From: Hanamia caeni
GTDB lineage: Bacteria; Bacteroidota; Bacteroidia; Chitinophagales; Chitinophagaceae
DNA: 64,000 bases
NCBI RefSeq assembly: GCF_003721595.1
Contig: NZ_RJJR01000012.1
Span: 177,749-241,748, forward strand
Reading direction: 5' to 3'
The notes under the pieces are model-generated. The model saw only the letters and a list, made by a program, of their open reading frames with translations. It had not been told where the DNA came from and did not search any database. This document shows positions 53,831-62,641 of the stretch, piece after piece; position 1 is the first letter of the stretch; each line of letters opens with the position of its first letter. A program made the position numbers and the translations under genes.

Positions 53831-53872
53831 TTACCAGCCTGGATTGGTCACTTGCAGGAAACCCGGCTGAGA
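53831..53872 (-). pseudogene. Possible SusD C-terminal remnant
   Basis: Ahead of the GH106-like gene a short minus-strand frame ends SVSQPGFLQVTNPGW then a stop at 53831-53833. An end of the NPGY/NPGW type after a hydrophobic run is typical of RagB/SusD proteins, which partner TonB receptors. The frame is broken by a stop about 17 codons upstream, so only the last residues remain. It may also be coincidence. Confidence 0.35.
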
Positions 53873-53944
53873 AACTGAACTCTCTCACTCTCTCACCTTT
53901 TCACCAGTCAACAACCTTCCAAAAGTTCTTAGCAAAATAAACTG

Positions 53945-54547
53945 CTACACCACAATCGCATTTCTGTTTAATTGTAAAATATTGCCGAAAGCTTCTGCTG
54001 CCTTGTGAACCTGCACCGCCCAGTCTCCGGCAGCATTTCCATCGGCGCCATCTGAAATATATTTCAAACATACGAAGGGAATATGCTCTTTCATTGCTAT
54101 CATGGCTAAAGCATACGCTTCCATATCTATTACGTTGTAAATTGTGGCTGCGTGCGCCATTTCAAAAGTATCGCCTGTACCGCAAATACCTTGTCGCACA
54201 TTCTCCAGTAATAAACCATGTTCAAGAAGGGGTGGCAAGCCCGATAGGGGTGTTTCATATTGAAGATATCCGAGACCGCGAACGTCCATATCTCTTTGCA
54301 CAAATTTATTGCAACAAACCACGTCACCTTTCTTAAAATGATTACTGCCGGCAGAACCGAGATTTACAATTATTGAAGGTCTTTTATATTGAATGGCCTT
54401 CATCAATTCATAGGCGGCGTTCACTTTTCCAATTCCTGTTATAACCTTATGGTATCTTTCAAAAACGTCGGCCGCTTCGGAGGCCAGGGCAAAAGAGAAT
54501 AAAACCTCCTGAATTGCAAATGAATGTTTGTCATTAATCTTTATCAT
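53945..54547 (-). CDS. 5'-methylthioadenosine/S-adenosylhomocysteine nucleosidase-like protein
   Basis: The 200-residue protein belongs to the nucleoside phosphorylase/PNP_UDP superfamily: VNLGSAGSNHFKKGDVV near residue 62, VIDMEAYALAMIA near 140 and CLKYISDGADGNA near 160 with the catalytic Asp-type residue. It is shorter than typical MTAN (about 230). The conserved ME motif and D of the SDGAD motif are present. It lies between the two PhyH genes; adenosine- or nucleoside-derived substrates are likely, but the exact one is not shown. Confidence 0.82.
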   Translation of the reverse strand: MIKINDKHSFAIQEVLFSFALASEAADVFERYHKVITGIGKVNAAYELMKAIQYKRPSIIVNLGSAGSNHFKKGDVVCCNKFVQRDMDVRGLGYLQYETPLSGLPPLLEHGLLLENVRQGICGTGDTFEMAHAATIYNVIDMEAYALAMIAMKEHIPFVCLKYISDGADGNAAGDWAVQVHKAAEAFGNILQLNRNAIVV

Positions 54548-54739
54548 CCTTCTTTCAAATTTTCAAGATGCAAAGATGGGATATTAAATTATTGAGGTGA
54601 TGATCGAAAAATATTTATTTCCGCCTGCCACGTTTTCATTTTTATGAGCCAATGAATCTTGCATCTCTTTATCAGTGAACAAACAAATAACAACGATTTG
54701 TATTCTAAAAAAATAACTTTTTAGCATCAATTCAATCAT

Positions 54740-55711
54740 CTACCATCTATCTAAACCAAGCAACTTTTTGCCCAGAGGAGATAAAGTTGCTGTTGTATAT
54801 TTTGTTTGTTCCCAATGGCGCGGATCGCCCGGGAAGGCGTACCCCTCAGGCGCAATCCTGTTTCTCCATGAATTAATTCTCCACTCGCGCAAAGCTTCGT
54901 TATCTTCTTCTGCCGGCATCATCGAAATGTATTGTGCAATGCGAACTTTATTGTTGCTGTTGTTCGCCCGGATTCCGTGTGGTTGCGAGCTGTTGAAGAT
55001 CAATAGATCGCCTGCTTCCATTTTAATTTTTTCGGGAGTAAAGCCGGTTGTATCCGGTTTAAAATGGTCCCTGTCTTCCGGTTGCGTAAGCTTCCAGGTA
55101 TCATAAGTTCTGAATAATTCAGGTATGCATTGAAAGCCGCCCATTTCCTCATCCATCTGGTCTGCCAAAGCTAAAACACCCTGCACATTCTGGGGTTTTG
55201 TTTCGGGGTCATAATCCCAATGAATGAAAGCTTTGTATTCAAAGCCGGGGCGCAATGGAAAATTTAAATTAGCCCGGTCAATGGTACACCACAATTTTTC
55301 TGTTCCCCAAATATCTGCAAAAGCGGCATGGATCTTTGGCGCCTGCCTGTTGTCCCACAAAGTTTGGTGATTATATACCTCCACCATACCGGTGTTGGTT
55401 AGTTCTTTCATTTGCATTTCAGCACGCGGCGGCGTGTACCATGTTTCCGGATCATTGGGATCTTTCTCTTCGAATTCCCATAGAAAATCAGCGGTTCTTT
55501 TTACCTGTTCTTTGGGTACCGCATTTTTAATAATTACATAGCCATTGTACTTCCAGAATTTCCAGTCTTCTTCAGAAAGAACCCTTAACTTTTCTCCGTT
55601 GCTCCGGTCACTCAATTTGATTTTACTGCTTGTGGCAGTAGAAGGGTTTCCCGGTTTTTCTTTATGCTCATTGTTTGGAACCATAGAGGGCGCCATTGTT
55701 TGCTGTTTCAT
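54740..55711 (-). CDS. Second phytanoyl-CoA dioxygenase (PhyH) family protein
   Basis: A 323-residue oxygenase with iron ligands in AFIHWDYDPETKPQ (His and Asp, near residue 188) and SSQPHGIRANNS (second His, near 253), plus Arg in NKVRIAQY for 2-oxoglutarate. It starts with a Ser/Lys-rich tail and a GEKLRVLSEEDWKFWKYNGY opening. The start ATG overlaps the stop of a 71-codon upstream frame by 4 bases (ATGA). Its spacing to the nucleosidase is about 190 bp. Confidence 0.9.
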   Translation of the reverse strand: MKQQTMAPSMVPNNEHKEKPGNPSTATSSKIKLSDRSNGEKLRVLSEEDWKFWKYNGYVIIKNAVPKEQVKRTADFLWEFEEKDPNDPETWYTPPRAEMQMKELTNTGMVEVYNHQTLWDNRQAPKIHAAFADIWGTEKLWCTIDRANLNFPLRPGFEYKAFIHWDYDPETKPQNVQGVLALADQMDEEMGGFQCIPELFRTYDTWKLTQPEDRDHFKPDTTGFTPEKIKMEAGDLLIFNSSQPHGIRANNSNNKVRIAQYISMMPAEEDNEALREWRINSWRNRIAPEGYAFPGDPRHWEQTKYTTATLSPLGKKLLGLDRW

Positions 55712-55923
55712 ATCTGATGTCTTAGCTGTAATAGAAAGAGGTAAAATTCGTTTTTACATTCCACGAAATAAACATCCCGGATGACCTCCTTTTGCTCTGT
55801 ATTAAATTGAAAACGGACTACATGCAAATTATTATCCAGTTCAAGGAGCATTTTTTGGGTGAAGCTTCCAAAGAAGCTCCGGAATGAGAATTTAGATAAT
55901 ATTACGGATATAGATGTGGTCAT
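55708..55923 (-). CDS. Short upstream frame, function unknown
   Basis: A 71-residue frame without recognised family, ending in an ATGA overlap with the PhyH gene, which would couple translation if real. It has no signal peptide; the composition (LLELDNNLHVVRFQFN, VYFVECKNEFYLFLLQL) is compatible with a protein domain, and it may be the decayed end of a longer gene. Low confidence. Confidence 0.35.
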   Translation of the reverse strand: MTTSISVILSKFSFRSFFGSFTQKMLLELDNNLHVVRFQFNTEQKEVIRDVYFVECKNEFYLFLLQLRHQI

Positions 55924-56289
55924 AAATAAGGGAAAGGTGATTGATCCTCATAAAATCGTTAAATAGGTTAAATTGTAGCTGTTCAGTTATTTCATGATTT
56001 GCAAAATGTATCGGTTACGGCTGCGCACGTGGCACCAAATTCAACCGGATATTTTCAACCAAAGATGAAACTCATGATGTTGTAGATGCCCTGCCAAAAA
56101 GATTGTTGCTGTAAGGAATTCAGTATAATAGTTTTTCGGGCATTAATAAACATCTCTCTTCTCCTCCCCTACACGAAATCAACAGTAAACAAACTTTTAA
56201 TCCAACTTTTATTTTCAATAGGCCCTGCTCAACACCAACTGCACTGAAAATGCCATAACAAAATTATACCAAAATCAAGATGATACTAA
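55924..56289. other. Intergenic stretch with a possible aminotransferase remnant
   Basis: About 366 bp with no long frame. At 56013-56114 the plus strand reads GYGCARGTKFNRIFSTKDET, then HDVVDALPKRLLL and a stop, resembling the C-terminus of a class V aminotransferase, but only about 33 codons remain. At 56161-56216 it carries one copy of an imperfect repeat also found near 60290. Otherwise nothing is evident. Confidence 0.4.
56161..56216 (+). repeat. Dispersed imperfect repeat, copy 1
   Basis: CTCCTCCCCTACACGAAATC, then CAGTAAACAAACTTTTAATC, matches 60290-60350 (CTCCTCTGCCCTATACGAAA, then CAGTAAACCAACTTTTAATC) at roughly three quarters of positions with small gaps. Both copies lie in non-coding regions. 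Confidence 0.55.
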
Positions 56290-56823
56290 CTATACTTTCA
56301 GCCCTTTGAGCTTCCCAATTCTATTAAGCACCGACACAATAAAGTTGGGTGGATTAACAGATACAATTTCCTCTTTATATTTCTTCATAAGCATTGAAAG
56401 ATGGGTAGCTGAATTAAAATTGATCTTTAATTTTTCTTTACTTCCCCGTGAGAGCCTGGAAACTATACTATTTAATCCTTCAAAATATTCATCATACCGC
56501 ATTGCAGGAGAATGAGTATTATATACTCTTGTAATGTGGTCTGTGGTATTGCGAAACGTATGGGGTGTTCCTTCCGGTACTGTCAGCTCTTCCCCTTGTT
56601 GTAAAAGTTTCCACTTACCACCAATATTTATTTCAAGCTGCCCCTCTGTCACTTTATAACTTTCCTTTGCTGATGGATGGATATGAAGTGGTGTGCCGTC
56701 AGCTTTTGGCAGAACTTCCCATTCCATTTCCAGGGATCTTCCATTCGTTTGTCGTGGTGTTTTCACAATATGAAAAATCATACCAATTGGGCTCATGTCC
56801 AGTGTCTGATTAGAAGTAAGCAT
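56290..56823 (-). CDS. Cupin-domain protein
   Basis: From the ATG at 56821-56823 (MLTSNQTLDMSPIGMIFHIV) the protein has about 177 residues. The cupin barrel shows PLHIHPSAKESYKVTEGQLE near residue 50 (two metal His of motif 1, with the later Glu) and GEELTVPEGTPHTFRN near 85 (motif 2 with its His). A C-terminal helical region (LNSIVSRLSRGSKEKLKINF) follows. Ligand unknown. The longer frame to 56973 is not favoured. Confidence 0.83.
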   Translation of the reverse strand: MLTSNQTLDMSPIGMIFHIVKTPRQTNGRSLEMEWEVLPKADGTPLHIHPSAKESYKVTEGQLEINIGGKWKLLQQGEELTVPEGTPHTFRNTTDHITRVYNTHSPAMRYDEYFEGLNSIVSRLSRGSKEKLKINFNSATHLSMLMKKYKEEIVSVNPPNFIVSVLNRIGKLKGLKV

Positions 56824-57143
56824 AATAGGAGTTTTAATTGGATATAATTTTGTATTACCGAAAATACAAATATCCAAATAAACCTTACAAGAATGTTTTA
56901 GAGCTATTATTTTCAGCTTGCTATTTCTTCGGGCGCAAAAAATTACTTTTCTAAATGCCGGTTCAATACACAATCCTTTAAGGGAGAAGCGTTCTTCATC
57001 ACTTTTACTTACTACAGATAGATAAATTATGATGGAGGTATTTCGGGTAAGGACGCCGGCCAGGGAAGCGGAAACGGCAGAAAAAAGGCTGCCTCACGAA
57101 AAATTGAGACAGCCTTATAAAAGTATTTTTCTAAAAAATTCTT
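56824..57143. other. Intergenic region between cupin and T9SS-protein genes
   Basis: About 320 bp. It holds the terminator at 57085-57116 near the end of the T9SS-exported gene and the upstream region of the cupin gene. No other feature is seen. Confidence 0.5.
57085..57116 (-). terminator. Rho-independent terminator of the T9SS gene
   Basis: AAGGCTGCCTCA (57085-57096) and TGAGACAGCCTT (57105-57116) form a 12-bp stem with one mismatch. On the minus strand it is followed by a run of six Ts. It lies 27 bp after the gene end. Confidence 0.85.
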
Positions 57144-59501
57144 TTATTTAACTCCTATTAATATTCCTGTTTTTCTTTCATTACCTACCTTAAAAAGATA
57201 GATCAAATTAGTATGCTGGCCACCGGGAACACTATAATCTATCGTCTTAATTTCCCCTTTTTGAACATATCCCTGGAACACAGTTTTTACTTTCTGCCCC
57301 AACATGTTATACAACTCAAGGCTTCCTTGTCCGGATACCGCAGATTGCAGTGAGAATTTAATGATATCGCCAAACGGATTCGGTGCGGCTTTTACCTTTG
57401 TCAATGGTTCTTCCAGGGTGATAGCATGGACCGCGGGTGTTGAAGAGGTTGACATCTTCCTGGCAGACGTAGTTGAACCACAAGTGTTAGCAGAAGAAAC
57501 ACAACCTGACGCATTGTTGGTAGCGATTACGCTAAATCCGTCTCCGAATGTCAGTCCGGTGAATATTACATTGCCTGTTCCGGTATAATTAATATTCTGA
57601 GGCGGATTGCTGTTACCCGGTTGAGTGAGGGTATAAGTTGTTCCTGAAACCGGGCTATTTACCTGCACACTAAATGTTTTATCAGTACAAGTTGGAACGA
57701 GCATCGATGCATCGGGAGCCGATGGCTGCTGGGTCACAGTTACGGTAACATCAGATGTCTGGCTACCACATGAAGGAGTTGCAGAACTGGTAACAGTCAA
57801 TCGCAAGGTGACGCTGCCGGTGCCGCCTGTAACCTTTACAGTAGGTGACAATGTAGCTCCATTTGTTATAACAACATTCAGATTGTTTGAGTTGGTTTGA
57901 ACAGACCAGGAAGGTGTACCGTTTGTTCCTGACCCGGCTAACGCAAAGGTATTGCCGTTTGTTGCATCATAGCATTGCGCTGATGGAGCCGTACCGGCAG
58001 AAGCTGTCGGATTTGCATTAACTGTTAATGAAATGGCATTTCCTGCACTTTCACAACCAGCAGCATTTGTTACGTAAATTGTCCCGCTATACGTCCCGGT
58101 TGCCAGTGTGGATGGAATGGTGATATTAAACGGACTGACTGGTAAACTGGTATAGGCTATATCACTCAAACCAGCTGTGTGCGCTGCAGCATTCCAAACA
58201 ATCCTATATTGAGTAGCGGATGCACTGGCATAACTTATGGATGCCGATGTACTTCCGGCGCATACTGCACCAATGGATGGCGTTGTAATGCTGGCGACAG
58301 CATTTACGACAATGGTAGTGGTTGAGGTACATCCGCTGGAAGAGTAAGAGATAACATGGCTGCCCACTCCTGCTGAGGAAGGAGTAAATAATCCACTACT
58401 GCTAACGCCATCGCCCGTAAATGTACCGCCAGAAGGTGTTGCTGTTAATGTTACTGCAGATGCGTTCACACAGAATGGACCTGCCGGAGTGATTGATGAT
58501 TGACCGAATTGCAAGTTTACAGGAATCGGCGCCATAAAATCTTTTAAGGCGGCAGTAGAAGAAGCGGCGGCCTTGGTTTTGACCCATAAAGTGTTGATGG
58601 TAAGTCCAGCACACACATTTCCACTATTTAGCTGACTTATAAGATACGTAATATTTATCGCTGCTTCAACAAATGCGTATTGGGCATAAGTATTGCTGCC
58701 GAATGCTGTATAAAGCAGACCCGCTTCCGCACCTGTTCTATTGGTTTCTGCAAATGCGTTGGCATCTAAATTGGTAATACTCGCTAACTGATAAGACCAG
58801 GTGCTGCCGCTAAGTTTCCATTGATAAATGTAAACAGCAGGTTTTGTGCCACCATTGGTATATTCCATCGAAATGATCATATCTCCCTGGGTTCTGCCCC
58901 CTCCATTTGGCTTGGTAGTTAACGGGGTTCCGGTAAATGTTCCATCCGAATTTTTTGCAACGCTTCCCTGTAAAAATTCAAAATCAATATAGCTGGTTCC
59001 ATTAGTAGATAACCGATCTCCTGCAATAAAAGCCCATTGATTGTTACTGGCATCACGGGCTACGTGATACAGCGCATTGTTAATATCATTCTTATCAGGG
59101 GCACTGCTTGAAGTCCAATGTAAATCGCTTATATAGTCATTAAACTTGCTCCCATTCGTAAAAATATCATCAGTTGAAGAATTATAAGGGTCGGTTTTTC
59201 TACCAGTGGTTAAAGGATTAATGACATTTGCGGAGCCATCGAAAACTGATCCACCCGTACCGCCCGGCCCCGGGAACCAATCGCCAATGTTAACGGTTGG
59301 TGTATTTGCTTTTAAGCCGCCATCAATAGCAAAACCCCCGGTTGGAGTGAGTACAGGAGCTACCTGGGCAAAGGTTATTTGAAAACTGAGTAAAATAAAT
59401 AACAGAAAAAGGTGCTTCAGAATTATTGCACTTGATACAAAAAAAATTTTGCTTTTTGTAGCAGGTTTGTACCATTCGTAAATGTTGATAAACTGTTTCA
59501 T
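57144..59501 (-). CDS. Large secreted protein with T9SS sorting domain
   Basis: From the ATG at 59499-59501 (MKQFINIYEWYKPATKSKIF) the protein has about 785 residues. It has an export signal (ILKHLFLLFILLSFQITFAQ), an N-terminal region with GGTGGSVFDGSANVINPLTT, several Ser/Thr/Gly-rich beta-sandwich repeats such as GGTFTGDGVSSSGLFTPSSA, and a C-terminal type A sorting domain (KAAPNPFGDIIKFSLQS, then YNMLGQKVKTVF, GGQHTNLIYLFKVGNERKTG). The final domain directs export through the type IX system and anchoring at the surface. Catalytic domain none seen; probably an adhesin or surface protein. A terminator is downstream. Confidence 0.9.
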   Translation of the reverse strand: MKQFINIYEWYKPATKSKIFFVSSAIILKHLFLLFILLSFQITFAQVAPVLTPTGGFAIDGGLKANTPTVNIGDWFPGPGGTGGSVFDGSANVINPLTTGRKTDPYNSSTDDIFTNGSKFNDYISDLHWTSSSAPDKNDINNALYHVARDASNNQWAFIAGDRLSTNGTSYIDFEFLQGSVAKNSDGTFTGTPLTTKPNGGGRTQGDMIISMEYTNGGTKPAVYIYQWKLSGSTWSYQLASITNLDANAFAETNRTGAEAGLLYTAFGSNTYAQYAFVEAAINITYLISQLNSGNVCAGLTINTLWVKTKAAASSTAALKDFMAPIPVNLQFGQSSITPAGPFCVNASAVTLTATPSGGTFTGDGVSSSGLFTPSSAGVGSHVISYSSSGCTSTTTIVVNAVASITTPSIGAVCAGSTSASISYASASATQYRIVWNAAAHTAGLSDIAYTSLPVSPFNITIPSTLATGTYSGTIYVTNAAGCESAGNAISLTVNANPTASAGTAPSAQCYDATNGNTFALAGSGTNGTPSWSVQTNSNNLNVVITNGATLSPTVKVTGGTGSVTLRLTVTSSATPSCGSQTSDVTVTVTQQPSAPDASMLVPTCTDKTFSVQVNSPVSGTTYTLTQPGNSNPPQNINYTGTGNVIFTGLTFGDGFSVIATNNASGCVSSANTCGSTTSARKMSTSSTPAVHAITLEEPLTKVKAAPNPFGDIIKFSLQSAVSGQGSLELYNMLGQKVKTVFQGYVQKGEIKTIDYSVPGGQHTNLIYLFKVGNERKTGILIGVK

Positions 59502-60289
59502 AATTTGAAAATTAAAAGATGAAATAAATGATTGAATAGCATTCGTTATTTTCCAGGTGAGCAAAAGCCGGGAGGAGAATGTTCGTGGCAAGCTATAAAC
59601 CTAATAGAGCATTGCCGGCGTGGTAATGGATTACGATTTGGATGAGATAAGAGATAAAGAATTAGATTCAAATGTGCCGTTTTCATTTTTCAAATTGTTA
59701 TAATTACTTCTGAAATGGCAATTTGATACCGGATGATTATTGGTTTTTTATAGTGAATTTTTTTACGAAGCAGTTTTACAGAGTAATAAATGTTTACACT
59801 ATTCACTTGCCATTATTCATCCCTAAGGTTTGGCACAGGTATTAGTTTTTGAAGATATTGTAATGAGAAAGAGGCAAGAGTATTTCCGGCTGGTTAGTGC
59901 TATGAAACAAGACAGCAATTTTACAGATATACGTTAAAAATAAAAGAGGATAACAAACGGATAGGATTTTAAGGTTCTAACGAGGACGAGGGGTTCTAAT
60001 TTCCCTTGTGGTTACCGAGGGGTTTGGCAGACAAAAATAGAATAAATTCTGAATATATAAAATATTTCCTAAACACCCTTGCTATCGATTGCCGTCGGCG
60101 CCAACAGCCGTCTGTGTTATTCGATTATAAAAACTAATGAAATGTAAGAAAGTCAAATCCATTAAGGCATCTTTCGTGGAGGATAATCCTCCAGCAGCGC
60201 CGGATTATTTCTCTTGATTTTCTTTTTAAATTCATGAGCGGTAAACAGGCTGCTGGCGGAGAAGCCCAACAGCAGGGACGAGTGCATCC

Positions 60290-60350
60290 CTCCTCTGCCC
60301 TATACGAAAAGCGCAGTAAACCAACTTTTAATCTAAATTTCTATTTTATG
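60290..60350 (+). repeat. Dispersed imperfect repeat, copy 2
   Basis: Partner of 56161-56216; shares the core CAGTAAAC-AACTTTTAATC and flanks. Same orientation, about 4.1 kb apart. Confidence 0.55.
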
Positions 60351-60396
60351 CTGATAGCAGATAGTCGCCGAAAAAGGTTCGACAGAAGTATAACAA

Positions 60397-60429
60397 AGAC
60401 CTATAAGGTTTTTGAAACCTTATAGGTCT
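60397..60429. repeat. REP-like palindrome, family B, copy 2
   Basis: AGACCTATAAGGTTT (60397-60411) and AAACCTTATAGGTCT (60415-60429) form a perfect 15-bp stem with a 3-nt loop. It matches 26585-26613. Confidence 0.75.
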
Positions 60430-60463
60430 GGTATTATCAAACTGCACAGAATAAATTATTTGA

Positions 60464-60571
60464 ACCAACATCAGATTTTTGAAACCGGATGTAGCAGCAG
60501 TAGATGTGAAATGGGAAATGAGCGGTGCTACTTCGGCTGATATATGCGTTCTGAAACTAACAGAGATTTGA
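60464..60571 (+). pseudogene. Remnant of a SnoaL-like (DUF4440/SgcJ) gene
   Basis: A short frame reads FLKPDVAAVDVKWEMSGATS, then ADICVLKLTEI and a stop; the PDVA-x-V-x-x-x-W-E-x-S-G pattern is typical of the strand near the end of SgcJ/SnoaL-like proteins. An upstream stop at 60461-60463 shows only the fragment remains. Confidence 0.45.
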
Positions 60572-60791
60572 ATCCTGTAAATTTTATTCATTAAGAAACG
60601 GTTACAACTATTGTATTGCGGGCAAACCAGCCTGCCAATACAGAGATGGCCAAAACATTGAGCCTGTAAAATGAGCGCCATCTTTTTTAAAGGCTGCTCA
60701 TTTTATAAAAACTGTGTAATCCAGGATGGCGAAGCCATAACCAGGAACCTGCAACTTTAACCTCCCATAGCAATAACGAAAAATATTTTTT

Positions 60792-61178
60792 ATGCAAGGA
60801 ATAAATAAAGTAATATTCGTAGGCAATTGCGGAAAGGATGCCGAATCAAAAACGCTCGCAGACGGCACAATGGTAGCAAAAATAGCTATCGCCACCACCG
60901 AAACCTTTCGCATGAAAAACGGTGAATTACACAGCAGGACTGACTGGCACACGGTAATCCTCTGGGGTGGATTGGCGGCCCTGGCTTCGCAATATCTCCG
61001 CAAGGGAAGCCTCGTGTACATTGAAGGCCGCCTTCAGAACAGGCAATACGCCACCAAAGAGGATGATAAAAAATTTGTGACCGAGGTAGTTGCCGGGAAG
61101 CTGGTATTATTAGATAAAAAAAATAAAACTAATCTCAACCAGGCATCAGCACCCGTGGATGAGGACGTTTCTTTTTAG
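60792..61178 (+). CDS. ssb: Single-stranded DNA-binding protein
   Basis: The 128-residue protein has the OB-fold pattern of SSB: INKVIFVGNCGKDAESKTLA at the start, TDWHTVILWGGLAALASQYL near 55 and VYIEGRLQNRQYATKE near 76. The C-terminus DEDVSF resembles the acidic tip that binds partner proteins. It lies 46 bp before a tyrosine recombinase gene in the same direction, so it is probably an accessory copy carried with mobile DNA rather than the chromosomal main ssb. Confidence 0.9.
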   Translation: MQGINKVIFVGNCGKDAESKTLADGTMVAKIAIATTETFRMKNGELHSRTDWHTVILWGGLAALASQYLRKGSLVYIEGRLQNRQYATKEDDKKFVTEVVAGKLVLLDKKNKTNLNQASAPVDEDVSF

Positions 61179-61224
61179 CTTCAGTTAGCTATATGTTCCT
61201 TCTAAAAAATAATTCATTTCAATT

Positions 61225-62447
61225 ATGCAAATAATAACCATAAAGCCGCTTCATCACCGGGGATTGCAATGTATTGGAATCTATTTTGAAAAAAATATTC
61301 TGCTTCAGCAATCTATTCAAAAAGTAGCAGGCGCAAAATGGAGCAAAACAAATACGTGTTGGTATATTCCGTGTGATGGAGAAAACTATATACGGCTGAA
61401 GACTGCTTTAGAAAATAAAGCACATTTAGAGGTGGCGGCCTTAAGAGAATTTTTGCTTGATAAAAAAAGGAAAGCTGCTGCCGCTGGCGTGATTCAGGAA
61501 AAGGAAACTGAAAAAAATTACAACAAAAATCCGATTGGAGAAACACCTGCACAGGCAGTAAATAGCTATAAGTTTCCCAGACACCTGGCTCCGGAAAATT
61601 TGAAAGCGCTAAACCAGTTTAAAAGGCAATTGGATTTAAAGAGCTACAGCCCGTCTACCATCCGGACTTACTCCAATGAATTTGTGCAGTTTTTGATCAT
61701 GATAAAATCGAGGCCTGCGGCAGACTTTACAGAAGACAGGATAAAAAACTACCTGCAATATTGTTCTGAAAAGCTGAAGTTGAGTGAAAACACGCTGCAT
61801 TCACGGATAAATGCTTTAAAATTTTATTACGAACAGGTGCTCGGCCGCGAAAAATTTTTTTGGGAAATACCTAGACCAAAAAAACCTTTGCTGCTGCCGA
61901 AAGTAATCAGTAAAGAGCAAATAGCTTCTCTCATAAATGCAATAGAAAATACCAAACACAAAACAATTATAATGCTCGCATATGCCTGTGGACTAAGAGT
62001 GAGTGAAGTAGTTTCATTAAAAGTAAGGCACATAGACGGAAAGAGAAAAATGCTGTTTATAGAACGGGGAAAAGGGAAAAAAGACCGGATTGTAGCCTAA
62101 GTCCGAATATGCTAATCATGCTTCGCGAATACTATAAACAATATAAGCCAAAGGATTATTTATTTGAAGGGCAGTTTGAAAATGAACATTTAACTACCCG
62201 GAGCATACAAAACGTATTGCAAAAAGCAAAAGAGAAGGCGGGTATAAAGCAGGATGGCAGTATGCACATGCTGCGCCACAGTTTTGCCACACATTTATTA
62301 GACAAAGGAATAGATGTAGTATTTATTCAAAAACTGCTTGGGCATAATGATATAAAAACCACCTTAAAGTATCTTCATGTAACCAATAAAGATCTGATAA
62401 ATATATTGAGTCCGTTAGAGGATATAGAAGGATTATTAAAAAAATAA
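61225..62447 (+). pseudogene. Tyrosine recombinase/integrase, disrupted by a frameshift
   Basis: Two frames form one gene. The first (to 62100) has an extra N-terminal domain of about 95 residues, a SAM-like core-binding domain (LKSYSPSTIRTYSNEFVQFL) and the first catalytic Arg in ACGLRVSEVV. The second (62109-62447) contains the rest: LSPNMLIMLREYYKQY, HMLRHSFATHLLDKG with the H-x-x-R motif, LLGHNDIKTTLKYLHV with the His and the catalytic Tyr. A missing base at about 62095-62097 moves KDRIVA out of frame with LSPN. No IntI-type insertion is seen between the catalytic boxes. Combined length about 407 residues. Confidence 0.88.
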
Positions 62448-62641
62448 AAAGTTGGCTTTACGAAAGATATTTTTTTTTAATTTGTATTTCGCCAAAGTAG
62501 TTTAACTGATTGATAATGAAGAAAGATATTTTTTTGTGGAAAAGGTTATGAGGTATAAAAACTTTCTGCTATTTTTGAGTTGCAGGCAATGCCACTTGAA
62601 CATCCTCAACATCGGGTAATAATCGTTATGGAAGTATTGAC

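Larger units (their letters stand above)
59502..60791. other. Non-coding region with remnants, upstream of ssb
   Basis: Nearly 1.3 kb without a supported gene. It holds a probable SnoaL-like remnant at 60464-60571, copy 2 of the dispersed repeat (60290-60350), and the perfect REP-like stem at 60397-60429. The first 700 bp are A/T-rich and carry stop codons in every frame that I read; I see nothing else in it. Confidence 0.6.

Noticed and set aside
50580..53888. Long start of the GH106-like protein at 53888
   Set aside because: The upstream 50 residues do not look like protein; the ATG at 53736-53738 gives a normal signal peptide.
61225..62447. IntI integrase
   Set aside because: No extra helix insertion between the catalytic boxes typical of IntI; it is a generic tyrosine recombinase.
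62462..62536. Direct repeat GAAAGATATTTTTTT about 59 bp apart between the recombinase and the esterase gene
   Set aside because: T-rich and short; a chance duplicate is likely and no recombination boundary is visible.
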